From an uncultured Verrucomicrobiota bacterium (GTDB lineage Bacteria > Verrucomicrobiota > Verrucomicrobiia > Opitutales > Opitutaceae), in assembly GCA_903904685.1 (NCBI GenBank), contig CAIVDS010000102.1:1-56328 (forward strand): a stretch of 56,328 nt of DNA, given 5' to 3'. A program made the position numbers and the translations under genes. Each line of letters opens with the position of its first letter. The stretch's first letter is position 1. A model generated the notes under the pieces. It was not told the origin of the DNA. It saw only the letters and a program-made list of their open reading frames with translations, and searched no databases. Of the stretch, positions 35,455-45,647 are shown piece by piece.

Positions 35455-36819
35455 ATGAACCCGGCCAAAATCACCATCGTCGTGCTGGATCAAAACTCCG
35501 GCGACCTCGCATTGCTGTCCGACGCACTGTCGGCGGGCGGATATCACGTCCTGCCGGCTACGACGGAAGCACAGGTGCTGCGCCATGTCCGTCAGGAACC
35601 CGTCAACTTGGTCGTCAAAGGATTCGAGGCGGGCCGGGTTGATGTGATCGCGCTGATGCGAAAAGTGCGCGCCCTGTCCCGCGATACCGAGTTCGTGCTC
35701 TGCGGCCGCGGCGGTACCATCGCCATCGCGGTGGACGCCGTTCACCAAGGCGCCTGCGATTACCTCGTCAAACCGGTCGCTCCCATCGCGCTCCGCGGGG
35801 CGGTGCAGAAGGCGCTGGAGCGGCAGGCCTTGGTCGCCGAGGACCCGAAACTCCGGCAAAGCCTGAAACGCCGCGCAAACCCCGATGTCTTTGTGGGCAC
35901 CAGCGCGGCCATGCGCGCCGTCTCCGAAACCCTCGCCGAAGTCGCCACCACCGACGTGCCCGTGCTCGTCACCGGTGAAAGCGGCACCGGCAAGGAGTTG
36001 GTCGCGCGGGCGCTCCACGATCGCAGCCGCCGGCAGGCAGGCCCCTTCGTTGCCATAAACTGCGCCGGCCTCACGGACTCGCTCCTCGAATCGGAACTCT
36101 TCGGCCATGTGCGCGGCGCCTTCACCGGCGCGATCAACGACCGGCCCGGAGCCTTCAAGCTGGCCGGCGCCGGCACTCTTTTTCTCGACGAAATCGGCGA
36201 CCTTCCACCCAAAGGCCAGGGTGATTTGCTGCGCATTTTGGAGGATGGCGTTTACCGCCCCGTGGGCAGCCCCGAGTCCGTGCGGGCCGATGTGCGCATC
36301 GTCGCCGCGACCAACCGCGATCTCGCGCGATTGGCCAACGAGGGTCGCTTCCGCTCCGATCTGCTCTACCGGCTCAATATCGTGGAACTGTTTCTGCCGC
36401 CGCTCCGCGACCGTGTTGAGGATATCCCCGCGCTAATCAGCTCTTTCAACACCCATTTTTGCGCCCGGCATGATCGCCGGCCAAAGACGTTCACACCCGA
36501 GTTCCTCGCGCAAGTCGCGCTTCATCCCTGGCCCGGCAACATCCGACAGCTGCGCAATCTGATTGAGCGACTCGTCGTCACGGTGCGCTCCTCGACGATT
36601 GGCGTCGAGCATGCGCCACCGCTGCCAGCCATGGAGTCTTCCTCGGCACCCAAGCCACTTCTGGTCGTGTCGGCCGGTATGACCATCACCGAGGTCGAAT
36701 CCCTGATGATCCGGCGCACGCTGGAAAAAGTGACCTCCCAGCGCAGCGAGGCCGCCCGCCTTCTCGGCCTCAGTCGCCGGGCGCTTCATTACAAGCTGAA
36801 GGCGCTCAAGCTGGAATGA
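35455..36819 (+). CDS. Sigma-54-dependent NtrC-family activator with defective receiver
   Basis: A 454-residue regulator. The N-terminal domain (about 5-125) is receiver-like, but the phospho-acceptor position in NLVVKGFEAG is Lys55 and the acidic pair is reduced to Asp12 (VVLDQNSGD), although a lysine remains in YLVKPV. The AAA+ domain (about 145-375) is intact: Walker A GESGTGKELVARAL, sigma-54 contact loop GAFTGA, Walker B LFLDEIGDL, and an arginine-finger region FRSDLLYRLNI. A Fis-type HTH closes it (RSEAARLLGLSRRALHYKLK). It should activate sigma-54 promoters but by a phosphorylation-independent or unusual signal. Targets are unknown; I found no convincing -24/-12 element in the leaders of this window. 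Confidence 0.9.
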   Translation: MNPAKITIVVLDQNSGDLALLSDALSAGGYHVLPATTEAQVLRHVRQEPVNLVVKGFEAGRVDVIALMRKVRALSRDTEFVLCGRGGTIAIAVDAVHQGACDYLVKPVAPIALRGAVQKALERQALVAEDPKLRQSLKRRANPDVFVGTSAAMRAVSETLAEVATTDVPVLVTGESGTGKELVARALHDRSRRQAGPFVAINCAGLTDSLLESELFGHVRGAFTGAINDRPGAFKLAGAGTLFLDEIGDLPPKGQGDLLRILEDGVYRPVGSPESVRADVRIVAATNRDLARLANEGRFRSDLLYRLNIVELFLPPLRDRVEDIPALISSFNTHFCARHDRRPKTFTPEFLAQVALHPWPGNIRQLRNLIERLVVTVRSSTIGVEHAPPLPAMESSSAPKPLLVVSAGMTITEVESLMIRRTLEKVTSQRSEAARLLGLSRRALHYKLKALKLE

Positions 36820-36840
36820 GCCGGCGCACGCCGCGCCCGT

Positions 36841-37452
36841 TCACTCCCGCCAAGTGAACGCGTGACACAACGCCACACCCGCCGCGTCGGCCTCGTCGAG
36901 CGCCAACGGACGCCCATGCCCGAGCATGGCCATGACGGTCCGCGCCATCTGCTCCTTGCTAGCCCGCCCCGAGCCCACCACCGCCTGCTTCACCCGCAGC
37001 GGCGCGTATTCGAAAACATCCTTCCCGCTGATCGCCGCCGCCGAGATCGCCGCGCCGCGCGCCGCGCCCAAGATCTGCGCCGTCTGAAAATTCTGCACGA
37101 AAATCGTCTGCTCCAGCGCAACGTGCCTCACATCGAAATCCGCCAGAAACTTCGCCACCGACCGGTGAATCTCGCCAAGCGCATAAGCCATCGGCCGGCT
37201 TGCCGGGATCTTCAACGTCTGGCAGCGCAGCAGCACCGGCTGGCGCGACGGTGAAAACTCGATCAACGCCAGACCTGTCCCGCGCAACGATGGATCGATG
37301 CCCAGCACTTGCCCGTTGAACGGCGTTCGTTGCAGCGAAAACGTAGTTTTCGCACCAACCACCGCCATCCGTCCGGGCAGCGGCTTCGCGGTGGACATCG
37401 CCCCGCCCTCCAGTTTCGCCTTCCACATCTGACGGACGTTCATGCGTGCCAT
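36841..37452 (-). CDS. ruvC: Crossover junction endodeoxyribonuclease RuvC
   Basis: A 203-residue Holliday-junction resolvase. Catalytic acidic residues appear in VLGIDPSLRGTGLAL, VALEQTIFVQNFQTA and LALDEADAAGVALCHAFTW. The catalytic core starts about residue 48, so the annotated N terminus has a 45-residue basic extension; later methionines (MSTAKPL, MAVVGAK) are possible starts. No ruvA or ruvB nearby. It is 5 bases downstream of the TSUP transporter gene, so it belongs to the recF-TSUP-ruvC run. Confidence 0.9.
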   Translation of the reverse strand: MARMNVRQMWKAKLEGGAMSTAKPLPGRMAVVGAKTTFSLQRTPFNGQVLGIDPSLRGTGLALIEFSPSRQPVLLRCQTLKIPASRPMAYALGEIHRSVAKFLADFDVRHVALEQTIFVQNFQTAQILGAARGAAISAAAISGKDVFEYAPLRVKQAVVGSGRASKEQMARTVMAMLGHGRPLALDEADAAGVALCHAFTWRE

Positions 37453-37457
37453 GGTGA

Positions 37458-38195
37458 TTAGAACAACAGTTTTATACCCGCCACCGCGCTCAGGCCAAGC
37501 GCGAGGTTTTCAAACAACTTCTGGTTGATCTTCGGCAGCAGCTTCCGACCCAGCATCGCGCCAAGGAACACCGCCGGCGCCAGCATGAGATTAAACCCAA
37601 AACTCCCCGTCGTGATCAGCCCGAGATTCACCATAAACGGCACCTTGAAACAATTCAGCAGCAGGAAAAACACCGCACCCGTCCCCACGTATTCCATCTT
37701 CGGAAGTCGCATCGCCAGCAGATAAATTGCCATAAGCGGACCCGCCGCATTCGCCACCAACGTGGTGAACCCCGCCAGCACCCCCACCGTCGGCGCAAAC
37801 CACGCACCATGATCGTCGATCACGCCCGGCTTCGCCCGAGCACGCCGCCACATCTGCACCGATACCATTACGAGAATGATCGCACCAATCAACACGCGCG
37901 CCTGCCGGTCGTCGATCCGGTCCATCGCAAAATAACCCAGCACCACCCCGGCCGCCGTCCACGGCATCAGTCGCCACACATGCGCCCATTTCGCGTGCGT
38001 CCGATACGACCACACCGCGACAACATCCCCGAAGATCAGCAATGGCAGCACAAACCCGCTCGACTGCTTCGCCGGGATCACGTTGGCAAACATCACAACG
38101 AACAGCATCCCCAACCCCGATATGCCTGTCTTGGACACACCCACGAGAAGCGCACCTACAATCACCAGCATCAATTGCCACGGCTCAAGATTCAT
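37458..38195 (-). CDS. TSUP-family (TauE/SafE) sulfite/sulfonate exporter-like membrane protein
   Basis: A 245-residue protein with about eight helices. It contains the TSUP signatures [15 protein letters not shown] near the start and [20 protein letters not shown] in the second half. TSUP proteins move sulfite, sulfoacetate or related anions, but substrates cannot be read from sequence. Its ATG overlaps the recF stop (38192-38195), so it is translated from the recF transcript, which is an unusual partnership. Confidence 0.88.
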   Translation of the reverse strand: MNLEPWQLMLVIVGALLVGVSKTGISGLGMLFVVMFANVIPAKQSSGFVLPLLIFGDVVAVWSYRTHAKWAHVWRLMPWTAAGVVLGYFAMDRIDDRQARVLIGAIILVMVSVQMWRRARAKPGVIDDHGAWFAPTVGVLAGFTTLVANAAGPLMAIYLLAMRLPKMEYVGTGAVFFLLLNCFKVPFMVNLGLITTGSFGFNLMLAPAVFLGAMLGRKLLPKINQKLFENLALGLSAVAGIKLLF

Positions 38196-39274
38196 ACCAC
38201 CGCCTCCTTCGCAAACGTTCCTCCCTCCACGTTGAACACCTCCCATGCGCCAAGCTCCGCATCTGGCAGGCTCGTGCCGGTCGCGATCACCTGCCGCTCC
38301 ACGCCCAGCGTCGCCCAAAACCGCCGCCGCCGTGTCGGATCAAGTTCGCCCAACACGTCGTCCGCCAGCAACAACGGCTCCACGCCCGCCCGCTCTCGGA
38401 AAAAACTCACCTGCGCCAGCCGCAACGCCAACACCAGACTGCGCTGTTGTCCTTCCGACCCGAAATCCCGCGCCGCCCGTTCCTCCAGCGTGAACGCCAG
38501 ATCATCGCGATGCGGCCCGGCGATCGTCGTGCGAAACTGCTGGTCGCGTCCGCGGTTCTTCGCAAACACTCCCGCCCACGCCGCCGCGTTCTCCGCCGTG
38601 AGGTCCGGCGCCAGTCGCAATCCGGCCCGCTCCGCGTCGTCGGAGATTTGCTCGTAGGCAGCGGTCACGTGCCCCGCTAGCTCCGCCACGCCCGCCGCCC
38701 GCTTTGCCTGCAAATCCGCCGCCGCCGCCGCCAACGGACGCTCAAACGCCGCCAGTTCGCCGGCCTCCGCGACGCGCTTGAGCAACGCATTCCGCTCGGC
38801 TAGCGCCTTGTGGTAGGCCTGCAACGCCTGCAAATACGACGTGTCCATCGCCGCAAGGGTGAAGTCGAGCCACCGCCGACGCAGACTCGGCGCCCCGCGG
38901 ATGAGCTGCTGGTCCTGCGATGAAAACACCACCGCGGGAAACCTCCCGAGGTAGTCGCCCAGCCGGGTGACTTTTTCGCCGTCGCACCACACTTCCTTGC
39001 CGCCGGGACGCAGCTTGATGACGAGCTTCGTCACCCCGAGTTTTTCGTGCTCAAACTCGCACGCCACCGCCGCTTCAGACTGGCCGTGCGCGATCAGAAT
39101 CTTGGTCTCGGCCGTGCGGAAGGATCTCAATGCGCTCACGAAGCCAGCCGCCTCCAGTAAATTTGTTTTTCCCTGCCCGTTGTCGCCCACGAAAAATTGT
39201 TGCCGTCCGTTAAACTCAAGGTCGGCAAAGGCAATGTTTCGAAAGTGCTGAAGCGTGATACGGCGAAGACGCAT
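38192..39274 (-). CDS. recF: DNA replication and repair protein RecF
   Basis: A 360-residue SMC-like ATPase that loads RecA at gaps. Start 39274 ([16 protein letters not shown]) gives the typical RecF N terminus. Walker A is [14 protein letters not shown], the signature region is [15 protein letters not shown], and Walker B is [13 protein letters not shown]. recF usually sits in a dnaA-dnaN-recF-gyrB cluster; none of those genes is here, so it has been relocated in this genome. Its stop overlaps the TSUP gene. Confidence 0.92.
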   Translation of the reverse strand: MRLRRITLQHFRNIAFADLEFNGRQQFFVGDNGQGKTNLLEAAGFVSALRSFRTAETKILIAHGQSEAAVACEFEHEKLGVTKLVIKLRPGGKEVWCDGEKVTRLGDYLGRFPAVVFSSQDQQLIRGAPSLRRRWLDFTLAAMDTSYLQALQAYHKALAERNALLKRVAEAGELAAFERPLAAAAADLQAKRAAGVAELAGHVTAAYEQISDDAERAGLRLAPDLTAENAAAWAGVFAKNRGRDQQFRTTIAGPHRDDLAFTLEERAARDFGSEGQQRSLVLALRLAQVSFFRERAGVEPLLLADDVLGELDPTRRRRFWATLGVERQVIATGTSLPDAELGAWEVFNVEGGTFAKEAVV

Positions 39275-39330
39275 AAACGAGACATGTTGCTGAAGGCCCG
39301 ACGCCCAGACCTCAAGACGCTTCCCATCAT

Positions 39331-42114
39331 TCACGTTAAAATCCGTGCCCTCTCGGGAGTGTTGACGAAGACCGCGAAGTAAAATGACCGGATACCAAGT
39401 AAACACTGACTCCCTCCCCTCCCTCGATCCCTTAGGCTCCGTCTGATCTTCTGGTCGCGCGGTGCGGTGCTTGCCACTGGCGTGTCAACTGTCGACCCGC
39501 TGGTGCCGGAGGGAGTGGAAGGAGCTTGGGCGGGTTGCCATATTTTATCCTGCCACGGTGAGCTTTCCGGCGGGCAGGTAAGCAGTATCTGGCAGATGTG
39601 TTCGTAACGCTGGCGCTCCCATCCCTCGTGTTGAATCGCGCCGAAGATAAAACTGGCCGTAAACTCGGCCCAGGAGGTAAACGTGCCGCGCAAGGCTTCG
39701 CACGCGCCAGTGCAGATTTGATCGGCTTCGGACTCGGGTATGTAACCGGCAATCGCTCCGAGGCGGGCGAGATGGATGAGGTGGCTCTTGCGCCAGGCCA
39801 GGGGACCGGTTTTAGCCGGCATGCCGGCGTAGAATATCTGCCCCACCATGTTGTCCAACCGGGCGGCATACTGGGGGTATTTTGCATCGAGGCGGGTGGC
39901 CAGTTTGTTCGTGTGATTGAAGGGCAGGAGGCGGTCGGTTGAGATGATTGCTTCCTTGAAGGCTTCGGCGCTGGCTATGCCGAACTGGCTTTTGAGAGCT
40001 TCGATGGCTTGTTTTTTCACTTTGGCCGGTGTGGCTTTGAGAATGGGTTCAAGCGGCAGGCCGTGGATGAGGGCGATGGGCAGGGTGAATGCGTTGAGCT
40101 CGGCGTCGGTGTTTGTCGCATCGTCTGGCCTGGCCAGCATTGGCAGTGTCCAAGGCAATACCGGAGGCGGGCCTCCGGTTATGGCCTCCATGCGGGCGGC
40201 CAGCTTTGCGTAGCCGAGGAGGTGGGCGGCGGCGATGGGGGTGACGCCATTCTTATCGGCGATGAGTGGATTGGCCCCGTGCCGCAGAAGTGCGTCGGTC
40301 AACTGCGAGGTTGGCGTGGGCTGGATGGCGCAGCGGAGGGCGGTGCGCCCCTGGCGGTCTTGGGTGTTTACCTCGGCACCGGCTTCGAGCAGCGTAACGA
40401 GGGCGTCGGGGTGGCGATAGTCCAGGCAGGTCGCCATCAGCGGGGTTTCCCCATCTTTGGAGTTGGCGAGATTGATGTCGGCGTGGTGATCGAGAAGCAT
40501 GCGCACGATGTCGGCCTGCCCGTAGCCGGCCGCAACGTGCAGAGCGGTGCCGCGCTGGGTGGCGCAGATATTCAGGTCGATGCCAGGGTGGTTGATCAGC
40601 ATGCGGGCGGTCTTCCATTCATATCCCTGGACGGACATGGCCAGAGGAGTCTGGCCCCACTGATCGAGGAGGTTGGAATTGGCCCCGGCGGCGAGAAGCA
40701 GTTGCACGCAGGCGGGTTGTTTGAATTGCGAGGCGTAGTGAAGCGCGGTGTCGCGATTGACGTCTGCCAGATTGATCCTGGCTCCGGCGGCCAGCAGGGT
40801 TTTGACGATCTCAGTCCAGCCGAGGTGTGCGGCGGTCATGAGGGCGGTGGCATGATATTTTTGGGAGACGGTATCGACAGGCGTGGTGGCGAGCAGGCTG
40901 CGAACGGCGGCGATATCGCCGCTCTCGATAGCCCGGAACCACGGAGTGTCGTCGGGTCCAGTGATCGCGGGCACATATTTGTCCTGCCAGTTGATTGTCC
41001 CGAGCTTCAACAGAGCTTCACAGGCACCGGGCATGTCCTCCATCACGGCGATGCGGCCAAGGAGCACGGCGGCGACCTTGTCATTGGGATCGAGTTTCAG
41101 GGCTTGCTGTAGGAACAGGCGGGCCAGGTCGGGATAACCCGCCGCGAGGGCCTGCTGACCTGTGCTCAATTGCCAGTCATACCGCCCTTCCGGTGGAATC
41201 CGAAGCCATGTATTCAAGGCCTCCTCACAGCGGTCCATCGCCCAGAGAGCGTTGCCGCGTGTTGCAAGGGCGTGGGCGGATTCAGGGGTTTGCGCCAATG
41301 CTTCATCGCTGAGATCCAAGACTTCCTTCCAACGCCCGAGCCGTTCGAGGGTAGTGGCGGCGTTTTCAAGCGCCCAGGGGAGCCGTGCCCGCTCCTGCAC
41401 GATCCGGTAGTGTTGCAAGGCGGTCGAGCTGTCCTCCATCGCGGTCAACAAATTGGCGAGGGTTTGGTGAACGAGAGTAGGACCGACGCCGGGGGCGAAC
41501 TGGGCCAGCACGGTGCGATACTCCTCGATGCCGTAAGCGATGATGCGTTGCCGGGTAGCATCGGCGAGCGAGTTGGTGGAGTCTCGGGTGAGGGCGCGCG
41601 ACATCACGGCCACCATCCAATGGATCACGGTGTCTTTGGGATTGTTGCGAGCCACGACCATCAGGCCGCTGAAGTAATACAGGGCGGTCGGTGTATTGGT
41701 CGCCAGATCCTGGCCAAGAATGCAGGCGGCGGCTTGCCCCATGGGGGTTTTGGGAGAGCGCAGCAGTATCTGCACCCAGCCCATTAGCGCTTCGCCGATC
41801 TCAAAACGGCTGCGCAAACACGCCGTGTTGAGAAAGACGACTTCCGGGGTGGCGAAGCTGGATTTGCAGGCGGCGGCCAGCATGCCCTCGGCAACCTCTT
41901 GTTCGCCTTTGGCAATGTGCTCCAGCGCCAGCCGTGCGATATCGACAGGAATCGGTGGCGGCGTAACGGCGACCACTTTAACAGGTGTGGGCGGTGTTGG
42001 CGCGGGAGGCGTGGCTTTCGGGGTTGAACAGCCGACGAGTAACAGGAGTCCGGCGACGGCAAGGAATGCGGATCCATTAAGGAGTCGCTGGTGGAGGTTT
42101 GTCTTGAATGACAT
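39331..42114 (-). CDS. Large TPR and ankyrin-repeat lipoprotein
   Basis: A 927-residue exported protein. The N terminus has a lipoprotein signal with lipobox [11 protein letters not shown] (Cys29) and a Pro-rich linker. Residues about 60-440 form a helical TPR-like solenoid ([40 protein letters not shown]). Residues about 460-720 hold about seven ankyrin repeats ([40 protein letters not shown]). The C-terminal 200 residues are unassigned and end in a Thr/Ser/Pro-rich stretch. It is probably a periplasmic or outer-membrane scaffold for protein binding. Start 42114 (MSFKTNLHQ) is chosen for the signal peptide. Confidence 0.82.
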   Translation of the reverse strand: MSFKTNLHQRLLNGSAFLAVAGLLLLVGCSTPKATPPAPTPPTPVKVVAVTPPPIPVDIARLALEHIAKGEQEVAEGMLAAACKSSFATPEVVFLNTACLRSRFEIGEALMGWVQILLRSPKTPMGQAAACILGQDLATNTPTALYYFSGLMVVARNNPKDTVIHWMVAVMSRALTRDSTNSLADATRQRIIAYGIEEYRTVLAQFAPGVGPTLVHQTLANLLTAMEDSSTALQHYRIVQERARLPWALENAATTLERLGRWKEVLDLSDEALAQTPESAHALATRGNALWAMDRCEEALNTWLRIPPEGRYDWQLSTGQQALAAGYPDLARLFLQQALKLDPNDKVAAVLLGRIAVMEDMPGACEALLKLGTINWQDKYVPAITGPDDTPWFRAIESGDIAAVRSLLATTPVDTVSQKYHATALMTAAHLGWTEIVKTLLAAGARINLADVNRDTALHYASQFKQPACVQLLLAAGANSNLLDQWGQTPLAMSVQGYEWKTARMLINHPGIDLNICATQRGTALHVAAGYGQADIVRMLLDHHADINLANSKDGETPLMATCLDYRHPDALVTLLEAGAEVNTQDRQGRTALRCAIQPTPTSQLTDALLRHGANPLIADKNGVTPIAAAHLLGYAKLAARMEAITGGPPPVLPWTLPMLARPDDATNTDAELNAFTLPIALIHGLPLEPILKATPAKVKKQAIEALKSQFGIASAEAFKEAIISTDRLLPFNHTNKLATRLDAKYPQYAARLDNMVGQIFYAGMPAKTGPLAWRKSHLIHLARLGAIAGYIPESEADQICTGACEALRGTFTSWAEFTASFIFGAIQHEGWERQRYEHICQILLTCPPESSPWQDKIWQPAQAPSTPSGTSGSTVDTPVASTAPRDQKIRRSLRDRGRGGSQCLLGIRSFYFAVFVNTPERARILT

Positions 42115-42149
42115 AAAAATGAAGTGGGCCGATCTCAGTGTCCGCCGGT

Positions 42150-42455
42150 CTAGGCGGGCCTGAAGGCGGTGACAAAATACACGTCCGCCATGATGAGTGC
42201 GAAACTCACGGCGTAGCTCCAAGTGAGCTTTTCTTTGAGCACCCACCAGGCAAAGACCATGAATATGCTCAAGGTGATCGCCTCTTGGACGATCTTGAGC
42301 TGATAGCCGCTGAATTCGCCACTCAGGTAAAGGATCATCCACAGGGTGGGACCACCTGCACAGAGCGCTATCGCCAGAACCAGCAAGACATAAATCAGAG
42401 CGCGATAGCCCCTGATCATTTTGAAAATCAGCACCGAGTCACGACTGGAATCCAT
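42150..42455 (-). CDS. Small DMT/DUF486-like membrane protein, possibly shortened
   Basis: A 101-residue (or 89 from Met at 42419) membrane protein with three helices. The C-terminal part YQLKIVQEAITLSIFMVFAW and LKEKLTWSYAVSFALIMADV resembles DUF486, a four-helix drug/metabolite-transporter relative. The family's usual first helix is poorly matched, so it may be a shortened or diverged member. It lies 35 bases upstream of the TPR-ankyrin lipoprotein gene on the same strand. Function unknown. Confidence 0.55.
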   Translation of the reverse strand: MDSSRDSVLIFKMIRGYRALIYVLLVLAIALCAGGPTLWMILYLSGEFSGYQLKIVQEAITLSIFMVFAWWVLKEKLTWSYAVSFALIMADVYFVTAFRPA

Positions 42456-42593
42456 TGGCTCAGGCTTCAGATAGTTTTCATCCAGTCAATACGGCGAGGT
42501 TGGGAAACCGTTGGGGTAATTCTCCAGTGAGCTGGTTGTTACGACACATCCGAGATTGCCAGCACACTACCAAGACTTGATTCTATTCCCACT

Positions 42594-43115
42594 ATGTCCA
42601 ATGAACACCCCCAACCTGATGTCCGGCATCATTACCGTTTTCATCTCCCCCATCAGCACCTGACGACGGTCTTCGGGAATGATTGGTTTGCCCTGAAGGC
42701 CGAATCCTTCGCCCGTTTTTTTGGCACCCCGCTTTTTCTGGTTGGCCAAACCCTTGTCGTTTCCGTCTGGATTGTCCTGAACATCGTCGGAGTCTTCAGT
42801 TTTGATTTGTATCCCTTTATTCTTCTGAACTTGGCCTTCAGTCTTCAGGCCGCCTACGCCGCCCCGCTGATTCTGCTGGCGCAGACCCGGCAATCGGATC
42901 GCGACAAAGCTCATGCCGAGGCCGATGCCCAGCACCGTGAAGCCCTCGCCATAGACAATAAAGAACGGATGAGTCTCGCTGCCCAGCAAACCGCCCAACT
43001 GATGGTCCTCGTCGAGCAAAACACCAAGCTAACCGAACTCACGAAGGATCTGAGCCAACGCATCGTAGCCCTCACCGAAGAGATGCACCGGCATGTGCTG
43101 CCCGGCCAAAAATAA
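42594..43115 (+). CDS. DUF1003 family membrane protein
   Basis: A 173-residue protein with two membrane helices (FGTPLFLVGQTLVVSVWIVL and YPFILLNLAFSLQAAYAAPL) separated by a short loop. The DUF1003 hallmark follows: APLILLAQTRQSDRDKAHAE. A long amphipathic coiled coil occupies residues about 105-165. The function of the family is unknown. It is monocistronic and convergent with the sugar isomerase gene; the 191 bases between them include a 7-bp hairpin. Confidence 0.85.
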   Translation: MSNEHPQPDVRHHYRFHLPHQHLTTVFGNDWFALKAESFARFFGTPLFLVGQTLVVSVWIVLNIVGVFSFDLYPFILLNLAFSLQAAYAAPLILLAQTRQSDRDKAHAEADAQHREALAIDNKERMSLAAQQTAQLMVLVEQNTKLTELTKDLSQRIVALTEEMHRHVLPGQK

Positions 43116-43255
43116 ACAGATTACGCACTGACGAGAACGGTAGCGGAGGCAATGCTCCCGTGAGCTGTTTTCAAGACACAGTAGGAATTGCCTGAATAAA
43201 CTGACCACTTCTATCTAACGCGCTGCGCGAAGAGCCCTGCACCAGCCTCGCCCAC

Positions 43256-43275
43256 GGAGCGCTGGCGGGCGCTCC
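43256..43275. terminator. Possible bidirectional terminator hairpin without T-tract
   Basis: GGAGCGC (43256-43262) pairs with GCGCTCC (43269-43275) around a 6-base loop, in the gap between two convergent genes. No run of T or A follows on either strand, so intrinsic termination is uncertain. Confidence 0.35.
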
Positions 43276-43306
43276 CGCTCTCGGCAGCCTAGAAAAGCAA
43301 ATCCCG

Positions 43307-44194
43307 TCAGGGATTAATCCGCGCCGTCAAAGCCATCAATCTCCGCCCGTATTCCACATAGGTCGCGTAACAATTTTCCTGCTGCGACAACGACGGATCG
43401 TTCAACGCCGCTCCCATGTGCGGCTCGATCGACAGGCCTCCGGAATAACCATCCGCCAGCAGATCGCGGAGAATGCGCTCCACGTCGCCTTGCCCTTCAC
43501 CGGGGAAGCATTGCTTCAATTTTCCCGTCGGCGCGTCCCATATTCCATCCTTCACATGGATATAGACGACATGGTCTTTCACTTGCCGGTAGAACTCCCA
43601 CGCCGACTGTTTGGGATGCGACTCCGGCTTGGTGTAATCGGTGTCATTCACCGGGTTGCCCGTATCAAAGACCAACTTGAGGCCCGGCACATTCTCAAGC
43701 AATCGCAGCGTGTAGGTCCATCCCATGCCGCCGTAATTGCCGCAGTTTTCATGCACAACGGTCACCCCTGTGTCGGCGAAAATCGCCACGATCTCGCGCA
43801 AGCGCCGGAAGCGTTCCTTCTCGTGCAAATCCGCAATATCCCCGATCGGGTAGCTCATGATGCGGATGAACTCCGCATGGAGCTTCGGCGCTCGCTTGGC
43901 CGCCCGCTTTGTGGCTTCCAGGCAGCCATCGAAAGGCTTGAGGATGCTCTTCGCGCCATTGGCGATCGCGGAACCGAGGGAATTGACGCGGACTCCGGCG
44001 GTTGCGAGTTGTTCCGCGAGCGCCTCAAATGCGTCGTCGGAAATATCATGCAAGTTTCCGCTCTCGAAGCCGCACACTTTCACATTGCGCATTTCAATGG
44101 CGTTCCAGCCGAGTTCGCGCGTGGCTTTGATTTGCGTTTCCAATTCCTGCCCTGCTTCGTCGGCGAAACCGGTGTAATAGATTGATGATGCCAT
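43307..44194 (-). CDS. Sugar phosphate isomerase/epimerase family TIM-barrel protein
   Basis: A 295-residue AP endonuclease family 2 / xylose-isomerase-like TIM barrel. Metal-ligand residues are visible in VTVVHENCGNYGG, LKLVFDTGNPVNDTDY, VVYIHVKDGIWD and GGLSIEPHMGAAL. Members isomerise or epimerise sugars, inositol derivatives or keto-sugars; the exact substrate cannot be read. The gene is 18 bases downstream of the Gfo/Idh oxidoreductase, and this pair is a common catabolic duo for oxidised or modified sugars. Confidence 0.87.
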   Translation of the reverse strand: MASSIYYTGFADEAGQELETQIKATRELGWNAIEMRNVKVCGFESGNLHDISDDAFEALAEQLATAGVRVNSLGSAIANGAKSILKPFDGCLEATKRAAKRAPKLHAEFIRIMSYPIGDIADLHEKERFRRLREIVAIFADTGVTVVHENCGNYGGMGWTYTLRLLENVPGLKLVFDTGNPVNDTDYTKPESHPKQSAWEFYRQVKDHVVYIHVKDGIWDAPTGKLKQCFPGEGQGDVERILRDLLADGYSGGLSIEPHMGAALNDPSLSQQENCYATYVEYGRRLMALTARINP

Positions 44195-44212
44195 GACGGA
44201 TATTCAGTGGGT

Positions 44213-45373
44213 TTAATGCTTGAAGGATGCTCCCATGTCCACGGACGTCGCCGCCTTCGCAACGGGCTCATGCAGACGGAACCTGGAGGTGGCGATCTTC
44301 GTTTTCAAGAACGCTTCATACGCCGCGCCATCCAGCGGCAGTTCTACGGTTTGCTCCGTCATGGATGAGTATAATATCGCGTTCGCCAACTCCACCGAGG
44401 CGATGCCCTCCTCCGCTCGCGCGACCAGCGGCGCGCCGTTTTGAATGGCATTGACGAAGCGTTGGATGACTTCCACATGCCTCCCCGCTTTGCCATGGAT
44501 GGGAATGCTGATTTCCCAACTCCCCGGAGTGGCAAAGCTCTGCGGCGTGGTGCGGCAGAACTCGGAGGTCGGCGTCTCCGTGCGCGTGAACTCCAGCCGG
44601 TCGGCATGCACGATTACGCGTCCGCGATCGCCTACCACCTCACGCCGGTCGGTTCCGGGCGCTTCTCCCGTGGTCGCCGTGAGCAGTGCCGTCGCCCCGT
44701 TTGGATACTCCAGATACGCGTTGATCTCGTCCTCGACTTCGATGTCGTGGTATCTGCCGATGCCGCAGAACCCCCGCACGCGGCTGGGCATCCCAAAAAT
44801 CCATTGCAGCAAATCGAGATCGTGGGGGAGTTGGTTGACGAGAATTCCGCCGCCTTCACCCGCCCACGTCGCCCGCCAGTTGCTGGAGGCATAATACGCG
44901 TCCGAGCGAAACCAGTTGGTAAGAATCCAGTTGATGCGCTTGATCTGACCCAGCTCCCCGCTTTGCACCAACTCGCGCAGCTTGATGTAACGCGGTTCGG
45001 TGCGGGTATCGAACATCGCGGCAAAGACCTGTTTCGGGTTCTGATGCGCGGCGATGAGCCGTTCGCAATCGGCCTTGTGCACAGAGATCGGTTTTTCAAC
45101 CAACACATGCAAGCCTTGCTGAAGGGCGGCGATGCCGATGGTGGTGTGAAAATAGTGCGGCGTGGCGATGAGGATGCCGTCAATCTCGCCCGAGCGAATC
45201 AAATCCTCGCTGCGGAAAAAATGCTTCACGTTTGGAAAACGCGCCAGCGCGGCTGGATTGATGTCGCAAATCGCCGTCAGTTCAACATTGGCGACTTTCC
45301 CCTCAAGGAAATTATTCGTATGGAAAGCTCCGATATTGCCAATGCCCACGATGCCGATGCGGATAGGTTTCAT
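44213..45373 (-). CDS. Gfo/Idh/MocA family NAD(P)-dependent oxidoreductase
   Basis: A 386-residue oxidoreductase. The Rossmann fold begins IRIGIVGIGNIGAFHTNNFL, followed by the conserved EKPISVHKADCERLI catalytic-lysine motif and the C-terminal sheet domain with GGGILVNQLPHDLDLLQWIF. The family oxidises sugars, inositols or sugar acids. Start 45373 (MKPIRIGI) fits the family; Met at 45403 is possible. It forms an operon with the isomerase downstream and is divergent from a cytochrome P450 gene across a 274-base leader. Confidence 0.9.
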   Translation of the reverse strand: MKPIRIGIVGIGNIGAFHTNNFLEGKVANVELTAICDINPAALARFPNVKHFFRSEDLIRSGEIDGILIATPHYFHTTIGIAALQQGLHVLVEKPISVHKADCERLIAAHQNPKQVFAAMFDTRTEPRYIKLRELVQSGELGQIKRINWILTNWFRSDAYYASSNWRATWAGEGGGILVNQLPHDLDLLQWIFGMPSRVRGFCGIGRYHDIEVEDEINAYLEYPNGATALLTATTGEAPGTDRREVVGDRGRVIVHADRLEFTRTETPTSEFCRTTPQSFATPGSWEISIPIHGKAGRHVEVIQRFVNAIQNGAPLVARAEEGIASVELANAILYSSMTEQTVELPLDGAAYEAFLKTKIATSRFRLHEPVAKAATSVDMGASFKH

Positions 45374-45647
45374 GACCGAGAATTCTGCCACGATTTCTCC
45401 CATGTGTCGTGCCAATAATGACGGGATGCATTTTTTCGCCCCGCCCAAAGACTTTGCATGATGGCCGATCTGACGGCAAATCTCACAACTTATCGATTGA
45501 TGTAAAAAGCATTTCCATTATCCAACGAATCAATGGCTTTTCAACTTCTCCGGGCTTGGCTCGGATAACTCGTCGGCCACGGTTTTGTACCCGCGTGAAA
45601 TCTTCATCGTCCTGACGAAGCGCCTCCCGAATACAACCCTGTTCGAT
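45374..45647. other. Divergent leader between oxidoreductase and P450 genes
   Basis: The longest gene-free stretch in the window (274 bases). It must hold the promoters of both divergent genes. The part around 45485-45545 is AT-rich, with imperfect inverted pieces (ATTGAT with ATCAAT, AAAAGC with GCTTTT) that could be an operator. I see no RNA gene and no confident -35/-10 pair. Confidence 0.45.
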
